Below are positions 9,136-17,976 of a stretch of 64,000 nucleotides of DNA, piece after piece. The stretch is from Sphingobium sp. HWE2-09 (GTDB taxonomy: Bacteria > Pseudomonadota > Alphaproteobacteria > Sphingomonadales > Sphingomonadaceae), in contig NZ_JAYKZX010000003.1 of assembly GCF_035989265.1 (NCBI RefSeq), forward strand, positions 1,302,001-1,366,000, written 5' to 3'. A program made the position numbers and the translations under genes. The stretch's first letter is position 1. The number at the start of each line of letters is the position of its first letter. The notes beneath the pieces are model-generated. The model saw nothing but the letters and a program-made list of their open reading frames with translations. It had not been told where the DNA came from and made no database searches.

Positions 9136-10092
9136 TCAAGGCTGGGCGAAATCAGTGTCGAAGGCGTGCGCGACATCGCGCCTGCCATCGGTCAGGCCCG
9201 CCTTCTGGAAGCGAGCGGTGATCGCCTGTTCATGGGCGATGATCCTGGTATCAATAGGTTGCGCCACCCGATTGTTGCGATCGAAGCTGGCGCGGGCGAT
9301 GTCGAGCGGCAGGCCTGTTTCCTTCGCCAGTACCTGCGCGAACTGATCGGGATGCGCGCGCGCCCAAGCCACGGCCCGGGCTTCGCGTCGCAAAAAGTCC
9401 GCCAGCAACGCCCGTTTCGGGGCGATCGCATCGGCGTTGGCGATATCGATATAGAGGGGCAGGCCGTAATCCTTGGCATCGACCACGGCGCGCGCGCCTT
9501 CCTTGATCGCGACATTGGTATAGGGCGTCCAGGTCGCCCAGGCGTCGATCGACCCGCTGTCGAAGGCGGCTTTGGCGTCGCCCGGCGGCAGGAAGGTGAC
9601 ACGCACCTTGTCCGCCGAGATATGTGCGCGCTCCAAGGCCTGAAGCAGCAGATGGTGGCCGATCGATCCGCGCGTGGTGGCGACCGATTTGCCGACCAGA
9701 TCCTGCGCGTTCCGGATGAGCGAGCCAGTCTTGACGAGGATGGCCAGCGCTTCGGCCGCTTGATGGGCGGGCGCCTGCACGCCGATCGCCTTCACAGGGC
9801 TGCCGCTTTGATAGGCGAAGATGAAGGGGGCGTCGGCGGCCAGGCCAAGGTCCGCCGCGCCGCCGCCCACCGCTTCGAGCAGCGGTTGGGCCGCCGGAAA
9901 TTCGGACCATTCGACCGTATAGGGCGCGCCGTCCAGCACGCCCGATGCGATCATCATGGATTTAAGCTGTCCCTTCTGGTTGGCGACGCGCAGGGTCATG
10001 TCGTCGCCCTCACGAAAAGTCGCGGCGGCGAGCGCTATGCCCGCCACCGCGACAAGGGCCGTCGACAGGATGACGACGTTTTTCTTGCGCAT
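9136..10092 (-). CDS. SsuA-like ABC transporter substrate-binding protein
   Basis: A 318-residue periplasmic binding protein of the aliphatic sulfonate family. It starts 'MRKKNVVILSTALVAVAGIALAA', a signal sequence without a lipobox Cys, so it is likely soluble or N-terminally anchored, unlike the other two binding proteins here. The family pattern 'LLEAVGGGAADLGLAADAP' and 'IDAWATWTPYTNVA' is clear. It follows the SsuD-like gene by three bases, so the two are probably cotranslated. The specific sulfonate is unknown. Confidence 0.87.
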   Translation of the reverse strand: MRKKNVVILSTALVAVAGIALAAATFREGDDMTLRVANQKGQLKSMMIASGVLDGAPYTVEWSEFPAAQPLLEAVGGGAADLGLAADAPFIFAYQSGSPVKAIGVQAPAHQAAEALAILVKTGSLIRNAQDLVGKSVATTRGSIGHHLLLQALERAHISADKVRVTFLPPGDAKAAFDSGSIDAWATWTPYTNVAIKEGARAVVDAKDYGLPLYIDIANADAIAPKRALLADFLRREARAVAWARAHPDQFAQVLAKETGLPLDIARASFDRNNRVAQPIDTRIIAHEQAITARFQKAGLTDGRRDVAHAFDTDFAQP

Positions 10093-10095
10093 GGA

Positions 10096-11184
10096 TCAGC
10101 CCGCCAGCGCGAGGCCCGCGGCCTCACGCTCGGCGACCTTGCGGCGCACCACCGGCAGCAGTTCGCGGCCATAAAGAATGGAATTGCCCAGCGGATCGAA
10201 ACCGCGGATCAGGAAATGATCAATGCCGATGTCGTAATAGTCCAGCATCGCGTCGGCCACCTGCTCCGGCGTGCCGACCAGGCCAGTACTGTTGCCCGCC
10301 GCGCCGGTCAGCGCCGCAACGCCGGTCCAGAGACGTTTATCCTGCCGGTTGCTGCTGGCCGTGTCGAGCAAACGCAGAGATCCGGCATTGGGCGGGCGAT
10401 GGCCGGTTAGCGGCAAGCCGGCGGCGACGCGGTTTTCGCGCACCTGTTCTTCGATTTCGGCCGCCAGTTTCCACGCGGCTTCCTCCGTGTCGGCGATGAC
10501 CGGGCGCAGCGAAAGCGAGAAGCCGGGGCTGCGGCCATAGCGCGCCGCCGATTTGCGGACGGCGCGCACCGTGTCCTGCACCGCTTCGAGCGTTTCGCCC
10601 CACAGCGCATAGACATCGGCGTGGCGCCCCGCGACGTCGATCGCCTCGTCCGACGATCCGCCGAAGAAGACCGGCAGATTGTCAGGCTTGATCGCGCTAT
10701 ACGCCTGGCGGATGTCGTAGAACTTGCCCTGATGATCGAAGGGCTTGGCCGCCGTCCATTCCTGCCGCAGGACGGTCAGATATTCGTCGGTGCGGGCATA
10801 GCGTTCGGCCTTCACCGTCTTGGTGTCGCCGTCGCGCGCCATTTCCTCGTCCGCGCCGCCGGTGATGATGTGGACCGCGACGCGGCCGCCCGATAGCTGA
10901 TCGAGCGTGGCGAGTTGGCGCGCGGCAACGGTCGGCTGGGTGAAGCCGGGGCGATGGGCGACCAGGAAGCCGAGCTTCGTGGTGATGGCGGCGGCGTGGG
11001 CCGCGACGATCTGGCTTTCCGGGCTGTTGGAACCGAAGGGGATGAGGACGCGGTCGAAGCCGCCCTCTTCCTGCGCCTTGGCCGCTGCGCTGACATAGTC
11101 GGTGTCGAGCACGCGGCTGCGCACTGCGGCCTGGGTTTCGGAGCCATTGTTGAAACCGATATAGCCGATGAACTTGACGCTCAT
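10096..11184 (-). CDS. ssuD: SsuD-like alkanesulfonate monooxygenase
   Basis: FMNH2-dependent luciferase-fold enzyme, 362 residues, expected to oxidise alkanesulfonates to an aldehyde plus sulfite. Typical features are the N-terminal 'IGYIGFNNGSE', 'LVAHRPGFTQPTVAARQLAT' and 'GRVAVHIITGG', then 'PVFFGGSSDEAIDVA' and the C-terminal 'LVGTPEQVADAMLDYYDIG'. An AGGAGAG site precedes the ATG. No flavin reductase (SsuE) is seen in the window, so FMNH2 must come from elsewhere. It lies between the rhodanese and the SsuA-like gene, consistent with sulfonate-sulfur assimilation. Confidence 0.9.
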   Translation of the reverse strand: MSVKFIGYIGFNNGSETQAAVRSRVLDTDYVSAAAKAQEEGGFDRVLIPFGSNSPESQIVAAHAAAITTKLGFLVAHRPGFTQPTVAARQLATLDQLSGGRVAVHIITGGADEEMARDGDTKTVKAERYARTDEYLTVLRQEWTAAKPFDHQGKFYDIRQAYSAIKPDNLPVFFGGSSDEAIDVAGRHADVYALWGETLEAVQDTVRAVRKSAARYGRSPGFSLSLRPVIADTEEAAWKLAAEIEEQVRENRVAAGLPLTGHRPPNAGSLRLLDTASSNRQDKRLWTGVAALTGAAGNSTGLVGTPEQVADAMLDYYDIGIDHFLIRGFDPLGNSILYGRELLPVVRRKVAEREAAGLALAG

Positions 11185-11201
11185 GGTAACTCTCCTGATC
11201 T

Positions 11202-12464
11202 TTAGATGACGTAGAAGCCGTGGGTGCCGTCGCGCTCCAGCTGGGCGACGAGGCCATATTCCCAGTCGAGATAGGCCTGCATGGCGGCGGCCTTGTTGTC
11301 GGTGCCTTCATAGGGGCGCTTGTAGCGACCCTCCGGCCCACGGGGCGTCGGCGCGCCGTCCGGCCCCTTTTCCAGCGTGACGGCCGACCAGTCGACGTCG
11401 AGGATCGACACATCCCAGCCGAGTTGGGCGAGCCAGGAGGCGGTCATGTCGGCGCGCGGGCCGACATCGTCGGTCACGACGATGCGCGCGCCGCGCACCG
11501 GGGCGTTGTGATCGGTTTCCTGCACCAGCTGGCCGCCCTGCGCATTGCGGAAGCCGGGCAGATGACCGCCTTCATATTCGCGCGGCTGACGCACGTCGTA
11601 GAGATAGAGGGTGCGGCCGGTGTCCGCCTGAAACTGCGCCATTTCGTCCCAGCCGATGCGCTTGACGCCCGCGCGATAGGCGACATCGCGGGCATAGGGA
11701 CGGGCTTCGGCGGCTGACAGGTCATCGATTTCCGGCGCGACGCGGGTCTGGCCGGTCTCCAGTTCCTGACCCGCCAGCGTCCAGCCGATCGTGCCGTTGC
11801 GCAGCGCATAGACCCGGTTCGGCACGCCCGCATTGACCAGCGACTGCGCGCCGATGATCGATCGGGTGCGCCCGGCGCAATTGACGATGATCGTGGTGTC
11901 CGGGTCCGGTGCGATCGCGCGCGCCCGCAACGCCAGTTCCGCGCCCGGTACGCTGGTGCCGGTGGGGATGCTCATCGTATGATATTCTTCGTAACGGCGG
12001 GCATCGAGGATCTTGATGTCGGCCTTTTCATCGATCAGCGCCTGCACATCTTCCGCCGCAAGGCTGGGCGTGTGGCGGCGATGTTCGACCAGTTCGCCGA
12101 ACGCCTTGGAGTAGCTGTTGACGTCTTCGAACAGTTCATAGCCCGCCGCTGCCCAGGCGGACAAGCCGCCGTCCAGTTCGCGCACGTTGGTATAGCCAAG
12201 CGCTTCCAGACGGATCGCCGCCTTGCGCGCCAAGCCTTCACCATTGTCATAGACGATGATCGGGGTCGCTAGACGCGGGATGCGCCAGCGGGCTTCTTCA
12301 TCGATGCGGCGCAGCGGGATCTGCGCGGCGAAGAGCGGATGGCCTTGCGCAAATTCATGTTCCTCGCGCACATCGATGATCGCGATTTCGCTGCCTACTA
12401 ACAGCGCGCGGCGGATATCCTGCGGGGTTGCGGTATCGATCCGGTCGAGAATGTCGGTCGTCAT
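11202..12464 (-). CDS. Triple-domain rhodanese (sulfurtransferase) protein
   Basis: A 420-residue cytoplasmic protein with three rhodanese-like domains. Only the central domain has an active-site cysteine (Cys196 in 'VNCAGRTRS'). The equivalent loop of domain 1 reads 'VYDNGEGLA' and that of domain 3 'VTDDVGPRAD', both without Cys. Domain starts are marked by 'IAIIDVREEHEFAQG', 'IKILDARRYEEYH' and 'LYLYDVRQPREYEGG'. Its start (12464) overlaps the stop of the thiol dioxygenase gene as ATGA, so the two are coupled. It probably moves sulfane sulfur from thiol or sulfinate metabolism. The inactive domains may serve a structural or protein-binding role. Confidence 0.88.
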   Translation of the reverse strand: MTTDILDRIDTATPQDIRRALLVGSEIAIIDVREEHEFAQGHPLFAAQIPLRRIDEEARWRIPRLATPIIVYDNGEGLARKAAIRLEALGYTNVRELDGGLSAWAAAGYELFEDVNSYSKAFGELVEHRRHTPSLAAEDVQALIDEKADIKILDARRYEEYHTMSIPTGTSVPGAELALRARAIAPDPDTTIIVNCAGRTRSIIGAQSLVNAGVPNRVYALRNGTIGWTLAGQELETGQTRVAPEIDDLSAAEARPYARDVAYRAGVKRIGWDEMAQFQADTGRTLYLYDVRQPREYEGGHLPGFRNAQGGQLVQETDHNAPVRGARIVVTDDVGPRADMTASWLAQLGWDVSILDVDWSAVTLEKGPDGAPTPRGPEGRYKRPYEGTDNKAAAMQAYLDWEYGLVAQLERDGTHGFYVI

Positions 12465-13087
12465 GCTGTTTTCGATCTGTCCCAGAGGTTGGGGATCACG
12501 CCGTTGGCGTAACCCGAAATGAAGGTCTTGGGCGTGCCGTCCAGCGCATAGGTCGCGCGCTCGACCGCGCCGATATTGGCGCCATAGACATGGATGCTGA
12601 CGGACGGCCGGTCGGCGAGGCCGTTGGTGACGCGGTGGATGTCGCCAATGCGGGGGGAGACGGCGTCCACCTCCCCTTCGTGCAGCCATTCCTCGCCCTC
12701 ATCGACCAGCGCGCCGCTGGGCAGGCGGCGGAAACGCTCAACCTTCTCCGCGCCGCGCAGCACGCCGACCAGACCCCAGACACTATGGTCGTGAATGGGG
12801 GTGGACTGGCCCGGTCCCCAGACGAAGCTGACGACGCTGAACCGCTCGCGACTGTCGCAATGGAGCAGATATTGCTGGTAGCGATCGGGATTGAGCTGGG
12901 CGAACGCTTCGGGCAGCCAGTCATCGGTCGCGATCAGTCGGCTGACCAGAGCGCGCCCGCTTTCCAGGATCGCCTGTTCGTCGCGGGTGGCGGACAGCAG
13001 GTCGGCGAAGGCCGTGACGAAGCCGCGCAGGCGGCTGATGTCCGGCTCCGTCGTTACCGGGCGGTCGAGGGTTGCGAGCGCGCTCAT
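12461..13087 (-). CDS. Thiol dioxygenase, cysteine/3-mercaptopropionate dioxygenase family
   Basis: Cupin-fold non-heme iron enzyme, 208 residues, converting a thiol to the sulfinic acid with O2. The three iron-binding histidines are visible: His99 and His101 in 'TPIHDHSVWG' and His166 in 'VSIHVYG'. The segment 'YQQYLLHCDSRERFSVVSF' has Gln where cysteine dioxygenases that bind cysteine carboxylate have Arg; from memory of the Arg-type/Gln-type split, this points to 3-mercaptopropionate as substrate. It overlaps both neighbours by ATGA, upstream of the rhodanese and downstream of the ABC ATPase, linking it to sulfur assimilation. Confidence 0.87.
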   Translation of the reverse strand: MSALATLDRPVTTEPDISRLRGFVTAFADLLSATRDEQAILESGRALVSRLIATDDWLPEAFAQLNPDRYQQYLLHCDSRERFSVVSFVWGPGQSTPIHDHSVWGLVGVLRGAEKVERFRRLPSGALVDEGEEWLHEGEVDAVSPRIGDIHRVTNGLADRPSVSIHVYGANIGAVERATYALDGTPKTFISGYANGVIPNLWDRSKTA

Positions 13088-13866
13088 TCGGCGGCGATCG
13101 CGAAGGGCACGACGCCGTCGCCATGGTCGTCGCCGCCCAGATGGGTGAGCAGTTTTTCCCGCAGGCGTCCAGCGAAGCTGGCGCGCTCGCCGCGTGGCGC
13201 AGTAATGCGTTCTTCGGCGACGATGCGGCCCTTGTCGAGGACGAGCACGCGATCGGCCAGCGCGATCGCTTCTTCGACATCATGGGTGACGATCAGCACT
13301 GCGGGCTTGTGAGCGCGCCACAGCGACAGGACGAGATCGTGCATCCGGTATCGGGTCAGCGCGTCGAGCGCGGCGAAGGGTTCGTCCAGCAGCAGCAATT
13401 GCGGTTCGCGCACCAAAGCGCGGGCGAGCGCGACGCGCTGTGCCTCGCCGCCGGACAGGGTCAGCGGCCAGGCGTCGAGGCGGTGGCCGAGGCCCACTTC
13501 CTTGAGCGCAGCTTCGGCGCGGGCGCGGCCATTATCGCCTTTCAGGCCCAGCGAGACATTTTTCCAGACCGGCTTCCACGGTAGCAACCGGGCATCCTGA
13601 AAGACGACGGCGCGGGAATTGGGGACTTCGACATCCTGGTCGCGGACTTCGTCAAGACCCGCAAGGGTGCGTAGCAGCGTCGTCTTGCCCGATCCGGAGC
13701 GGCCCAGCAGGGCGATGAACTCGCCCGGCGCGATGTCGAGGTCGAGGCCGTCGATGATGGTGTTGGCGCCGAAGCGCCGGGTAAAGTCGCGCAGGCGCAC
13801 GACGGGTTCGGGATGGGGCCGGTGAACAGCGCTATCGACCGTGGAAAAACCGAGGCGAGCGTCCAT
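13084..13866 (-). CDS. ssuB: Aliphatic sulfonate ABC transporter ATP-binding protein
   Basis: Cytoplasmic ATPase of an Ssu/Tau/Nit-type importer, 260 residues. Walker A is 'GRSGSGKTT' (residues 55-63), the signature is 'LSGGEAQRVALARAL', Walker B is 'LLLLDEPFAALDA', and the H-loop is 'VTHDVEEA'. The start at 13866 lies two bases after the permease stop and fits the domain start 'VVRLRDFTRRFG'. The stop overlaps the dioxygenase start (ATGA). It is the only importer ATPase of this type in the window and so could serve all three binding proteins. Confidence 0.92.
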   Translation of the reverse strand: MDARLGFSTVDSAVHRPHPEPVVRLRDFTRRFGANTIIDGLDLDIAPGEFIALLGRSGSGKTTLLRTLAGLDEVRDQDVEVPNSRAVVFQDARLLPWKPVWKNVSLGLKGDNGRARAEAALKEVGLGHRLDAWPLTLSGGEAQRVALARALVREPQLLLLDEPFAALDALTRYRMHDLVLSLWRAHKPAVLIVTHDVEEAIALADRVLVLDKGRIVAEERITAPRGERASFAGRLREKLLTHLGGDDHGDGVVPFAIAAE

Positions 13867-13868
13867 GC

Positions 13869-14702
13869 TTATTGCTCCACTATGCTGGGGCGCCAGATCA
13901 GGGCGCGGGCTTCGATCGTGCGGACCAGCCAGTCGGCGCCAAGGCCGAGAATGGCGTAGACCATGAGGCAGACGACGATGATGTCGGTCCGCATGAAATC
14001 GCGAGCGTTGTTGATGAGATAGCCAAGCCCGGCCGAGGCGTTGATCTGTTCGGCGACGACCAGCACCAGGATCGACACCGACAGGGCGTAGCGCAGCCCG
14101 ACCAGCAGCGAGGGCAAGGCCGAGGGCAGGATGACATGCCACACTTGCTCCCAACGGCTGAGGCCAAAGCTCTTGGCAGCGTCGAGCAGGCGCAGGTCGA
14201 CGCTGCGGATGCCGCTATAGAGGTTGAGATAGACCGGGAAGATGGTGCCGAAGGCGATCAGCGCGACCTTGGGCGTTTCGCCGATGCCGAACCAGACGAT
14301 GAAGAGCGGGGTGAGCGCCAGCGCGGGGATGGTGCGCTTGATCTGCATGAGCGGATCGACGGCCAGTTCGCCCGATCGGGACAGGCCAGCGACCAGGCCA
14401 AGTACCAAGCCGAGGCTCACACCGATCAGGAGGCCGACAGCAACACGCGCGAAGGAAACGAGCAGGTTCGAGGGAAGTTCGCCGGAAATCACCATCTCCA
14501 GCAAGGTGCCCAGCACAGCCGAAGGCGCTGCCAGTGTGCGTTCCGGGATCAGGCCGATGCGCGATCCTGCTTCCCACAGCAGCAACAGCAGCACGGGCGA
14601 CAGCCAGCGGCCGCCGAAGCGGGAAATGGAGAAGGGGCGCTTCGCCGAAGCGACACGCCCCTGCCCTGCCCGCGATATGTCATTGATCGTCAAAACCGCC
14701 AT
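13869..14702 (-). CDS. ssuC: Aliphatic sulfonate ABC transporter permease
   Basis: Inner-membrane permease, 277 residues, with about six predicted helices ('LSPVLLLLLWEAGS', 'VAVGLLIGVSLGLVLGLVAG', 'IVVCLMVYAILGLGADW' and others). The cytoplasmic coupling loop 'DAAKSFGLSRWEQVWHVILP' matches the EAA motif of binding-protein-dependent permeases. It is the first gene of the leftward sulfur operon and is transcribed away from the LysR gene. Confidence 0.9.
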   Translation of the reverse strand: MAVLTINDISRAGQGRVASAKRPFSISRFGGRWLSPVLLLLLWEAGSRIGLIPERTLAAPSAVLGTLLEMVISGELPSNLLVSFARVAVGLLIGVSLGLVLGLVAGLSRSGELAVDPLMQIKRTIPALALTPLFIVWFGIGETPKVALIAFGTIFPVYLNLYSGIRSVDLRLLDAAKSFGLSRWEQVWHVILPSALPSLLVGLRYALSVSILVLVVAEQINASAGLGYLINNARDFMRTDIIVVCLMVYAILGLGADWLVRTIEARALIWRPSIVEQ

Positions 14703-14991
14703 GTCCGGCCCTTTGTTAAGCTACGGAGAAGCCCAACATGAATTGTCTACCGTTTCAATTAAGTTTTTCTGCGCCGACCTATCAGCATTTGTCATAGGTC
14801 GCATTTCATCGCGGCTGAGCGGCGGATAAGCGTTGGAACTGGCGGATTTCGGTGAGACGCCGACAACGGCCAAGATTTTGCTTGGTGCGATAAATCTCTA
14901 CTATTTTGATTGATATATAAGCATCGGCGATAAGCCTATCTCCGTTTCCGGCATCGGATCGGTTCCTCCCCTTCAATCAAAGAGGTTCTTC
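14703..14991. promoter_or_regulatory. Divergent intergenic region between ssuC-like operon and LysR gene
   Basis: A 289-base non-coding stretch between two divergent genes. It is AT-richer than its surroundings near 14,885-14,925, where a run of short A/T words could hold promoter and LysR-binding elements. A LysR regulator transcribed away from its target operon usually binds in such a gap. I could not identify a confident -35/-10 pair or a T-N11-A operator, and I see no riboswitch-like structure. Confidence 0.45.
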
Positions 14992-15828
14992 GTGCCGGTC
15001 AATCTGCCGACCAATTTGCTCCGCAGCTTTGTTGCCATCGTCGACACAGGATCGATGCTGAACGCGTCCGAACAGGTGTTCGTCACCCAATCGGCGCTTA
15101 GCCTGCAGATCAAGCGACTGGAGGAACTGGTGCAGCAGACGCTGTTCCTGCGGGAGGGGCGGCGGCTGATTTTGACGACCGCCGGTACGGTGCTGCTCGA
15201 TTATGCCCGCCGCGTTCTGCTGTTGCATGACGAAGCGGTCGCGGCGGTGAGCGCCGGGCGCTTTGCGGGACCGGCGCGGATCGGCATGGTGCAGGATTTT
15301 GCCGACACGTTGCTGACCGGCCTGCTGTCGCGCTTTTCCGAACTGCATCCCGACGCGCAAATCTATGCGCGCGTCGCTGGCACCGCGGAATTGCAGGCAT
15401 TGCTGGAGCGGCGTGAACTGGACATATTGCTGGGCTTCGCCGCGCCCAACGATGCCGATGCCGTCACAGTCGCGCCGATGAGCTGGTATGGCGAGGCGAC
15501 CTTGGTCGATCGCGACGTCATTCCGCTGGCGGTGCTGGAGGAACCTTGCCGTTTCCGCGAGGCAGCGATCCGGGCGCTGGAAGATGCCGGGCTGCAATGG
15601 CGGATCACGGTGGAAACGCCCAATCTGGCGACGCTGAAGGCCGCCGTGGGCGCAGGCCTGGGCATTACCTGCCGCACGCATTTGTTCCTGGAGAATAGCG
15701 CTGCGCTGGAGCATGAACGGCTGCCGTCCCTGCCGCGCGTGGCCGCGATCCTGCGGTCCGGCGACAAGCTGGACAAGGCGGCACATCGGCTGGCGGAACT
15801 GGCGCGGGAGACGGTGGAGGCGCTTTGA
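14992..15828 (+). CDS. LysR-family transcriptional regulator of sulfur operon
   Basis: A 278-residue regulator with an N-terminal winged helix-turn-helix ('GSMLNASEQVFVTQSALSLQIKRLE') and a C-terminal periplasmic-binding-like effector domain. It starts with GTG at 14992, preceded by AAAGAGG six bases upstream. It is divergent from the ssuC-like gene and probably controls the operon in response to sulfur status, as Cbl or SsuR do in other proteobacteria (inference from position). It is convergent with the 2-hydroxyacid dehydrogenase gene, ten bases apart. Confidence 0.85.
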   Translation: MPVNLPTNLLRSFVAIVDTGSMLNASEQVFVTQSALSLQIKRLEELVQQTLFLREGRRLILTTAGTVLLDYARRVLLLHDEAVAAVSAGRFAGPARIGMVQDFADTLLTGLLSRFSELHPDAQIYARVAGTAELQALLERRELDILLGFAAPNDADAVTVAPMSWYGEATLVDRDVIPLAVLEEPCRFREAAIRALEDAGLQWRITVETPNLATLKAAVGAGLGITCRTHLFLENSAALEHERLPSLPRVAAILRSGDKLDKAAHRLAELARETVEAL

Positions 15829-15838
15829 CGCCTGATCG

Positions 15839-16785
15839 TCAGTAACCGCGCGCCGGATCGACGATGTCGCTGGGCGCTTCCCCCGCGCGAAGCGACTGAT
15901 GTCGTCGCGTATCTTTTCCAGCAGCCGGTGGCGCACCTGCGTATGGTTGCTGGACACGTGCGGGGTCAGCCGCACCTGCGGATGGGTGTAGAGTGGATGG
16001 CCGTCCGGCAGCGGTTCCGGGTCGGTCACGTCCAGCGTCGCGAAGCCCGGCCCACCTTCCCCATCCAGCGTCTGTATCAGCGCATCCTGATCGATCACCG
16101 ATCCGCGCGCGACGTTGATGATATGCGCGCCGGGCTTCACCTTGGCGAGCAGGGTCGCGTCGAACAGATGGCGGGTTTGCGGCGTGGCGGGTACGGCGAT
16201 GACAATATGATCGGCGCGCGACACCAGCGTGTCGATATCGCCGACATGCTCCACGCCGCTGATCCCCGACTGCGCGCCCGTGCGGCGCAGGCCGACGACC
16301 TGCGCGCCGAGCGCCAGGCCGCGCCGCGCGACCGCCTGGCCGATCGCACCCAGGCCGACGATGCCGATGGTGGTGCCCGACACGCGCCCGAGTGGAACGT
16401 TGATCCATTGCGCGCGCGATCGCACGGTAATCGCCTCCAAATTCTTGGCGTGGGCGTAGATGGCGGCGATGACATAGTCCGCAATCTCATCCGCCGCGAC
16501 GCCGCGCCCGCAGGTGACGAGCGGCGCGTCGAGCAGCCAGGATGGATAGAAATCGATCCCGGCCGATGCGCTATAGACCCATTTCAACCGCCCCGGCCAG
16601 GCGCGCGGGCGGACGATCGATGGTTCGCGCCACGCTACAGAGGGCCGCACCAGCAGCATGTCGGCCTCCGCCGCCGCGGTCCAGGGCTCGTCGTCTGCGA
16701 CATCGATCAGGATCGGCGCGATGGGATGCCGGCCAAGGCCGCGATTGAAATCGGCATCCATCTGACTGGCGATGATCAGCGACAT
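15839..16785 (-). pseudogene. D-2-hydroxyacid dehydrogenase, frameshifted near the C-terminus
   Basis: NAD-dependent 2-hydroxyacid dehydrogenase-like protein of about 315 residues. The NAD motif is 'GIVGLGAIGQAVARR', the catalytic arginine region 'NVARGSVID', the Glu region 'DVTDPEPLP' and the catalytic His region 'TPHVSSNH'. The frame is intact to 'ISRFARG', then a five-base C run on the plus strand (15880-15884) shifts it. Adding one base gives the expected ending 'EAPSDIVDPARGY' and a stop at 15839. Without it, translation would run on antisense through the whole LysR gene, which is not credible. Only the last 15 or so residues are affected. It starts one base after the upstream gene's stop codon. 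Confidence 0.8.
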
Positions 16786-16786
16786 G

Positions 16787-17971
16787 TCAGCGCCCCAACC
16801 CGGCGCGACCGGCAGCGACCAATATCGTGTCGGTCTGCGGCGAATGGATGCGGCTGCACAGCACGTCGCGATAATGACGTTCGAGCGGATTCTTGCGGCT
16901 GATGCCTGGATTGCCGGTGAGTTCGAGGCCGATTTCCACCGCGCGGATGGCGTTGGCGGTGGCGACATATTTGATGCCGTTCACTTCCACCGCATCGGGT
17001 GGGTCACTCACATCATGGCGGGCGGCGGCGTCGCGGATCAGGGTGCGGTTGACCTGCAGCAGCGCTTCGATCTCTCCGAACTTTTCCTGCACGCGCGGGA
17101 GGGTGGCGAGCGAAGCGCCAAGGTTGGTCGGCACGCGATCGTTGAGATAGGTGCGCAGCCAGTCCCGCGCGGCGCGCGCGACGCCATCATAGATGGTCGA
17201 AATGGCGAGCGCGTTCCAGATCGCTTGGCTGGGATCGCTCGCCCCCGTCGCCCATTGTTCGGGACGGCGGATATCGACCGCATGGTCGAGCGGTGTCGGC
17301 GTATCGGTGAAATGCACCGCATGGCTGACGGTGGCGCGCATCCCCAGATGATCCCAGACCGGTTCGATATCGATGCCGGGGCTGTCCGACCGCACCAGGA
17401 AATTGCCGACGCGCGGTTCGTCCTCATCGGTTTTCGCCCAGACGGAGAACCAGTCCAGACCCGTCGATCCGGTCGAATAGATTTTCGTCCCGCTGATCGC
17501 CCAGCCATCGGCGGTGCGTCGCGCGATGGTGGCGGGCAGGCCGCCGCGCACAGGCGTGCCCAGTTCCGGTTCGACGCGCAGGCCGCCGATCAGCCCCCTG
17601 CCCGCGACCGCGTCCCGCGCCAGTCGCTCGTAGATCGCCTGGGGCCAGGTGCGCGCCCGCGCCGGGGTGGCGTGATAATGATAGGTCATGAACAGGATGA
17701 GCGCGGTCGACGGCTCGCCCTTGGCGACCGCGCCCAGCACCCGGATCGCTTCGCTTAGGCTGGCGCCGCGTCCGCCAAGGTCGGTCGGTACGGTGAGGCC
17801 GATCAGCCCTTCGCTGGCAAGCAGGTCGAAATTGGCGCGGGGAAATTCGCCGCTGCGGTCATACTGCTCTGCCGTGTCCGCCAGTCGCCGGGTCAGGCGA
17901 TCGAGTTGGTTGTCAGTGGTCGGGGCGACGGATGCGGGCGCGTCGGCGCGCAGAATTGCCTGGGTGGCCAT
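16787..17971 (-). CDS. Acyl-CoA-dehydrogenase-fold monooxygenase, DszC/SfnB-like
   Basis: A 394-residue flavin enzyme of the acyl-CoA dehydrogenase fold. The group includes DszC (dibenzothiophene monooxygenase) and SfnB (sulfur acquisition oxidoreductase), which use FMNH2 and O2. Recognisable stretches are 'EGLIGLTVPTDLGGRGAS', 'GWAISGTKIYSTGS' and, near the end, 'ELTGNPGISRKNPLERHYRD'. Context with two DszA-type enzymes and binding proteins favours sulfur scavenging over fatty-acid oxidation. It lies five bases after the binding-protein gene and is followed by the dehydrogenase gene in the same transcript. Confidence 0.85.
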   Translation of the reverse strand: MATQAILRADAPASVAPTTDNQLDRLTRRLADTAEQYDRSGEFPRANFDLLASEGLIGLTVPTDLGGRGASLSEAIRVLGAVAKGEPSTALILFMTYHYHATPARARTWPQAIYERLARDAVAGRGLIGGLRVEPELGTPVRGGLPATIARRTADGWAISGTKIYSTGSTGLDWFSVWAKTDEDEPRVGNFLVRSDSPGIDIEPVWDHLGMRATVSHAVHFTDTPTPLDHAVDIRRPEQWATGASDPSQAIWNALAISTIYDGVARAARDWLRTYLNDRVPTNLGASLATLPRVQEKFGEIEALLQVNRTLIRDAAARHDVSDPPDAVEVNGIKYVATANAIRAVEIGLELTGNPGISRKNPLERHYRDVLCSRIHSPQTDTILVAAGRAGLGR

Positions 17972-17976
17972 GATGT

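Noticed and set aside
14703..14991. SAM riboswitch upstream of the sulfur operon
   Set aside because: No recognisable SAM-I or SAM-II conserved core was found; a LysR target region explains the gap better.
14977..15838. Extension of the 2-hydroxyacid dehydrogenase antisense through the LysR gene
   Set aside because: The dehydrogenase homology ends at the C run; the extra sequence is Gln/Arg-rich shadow coding opposite a clear LysR gene.
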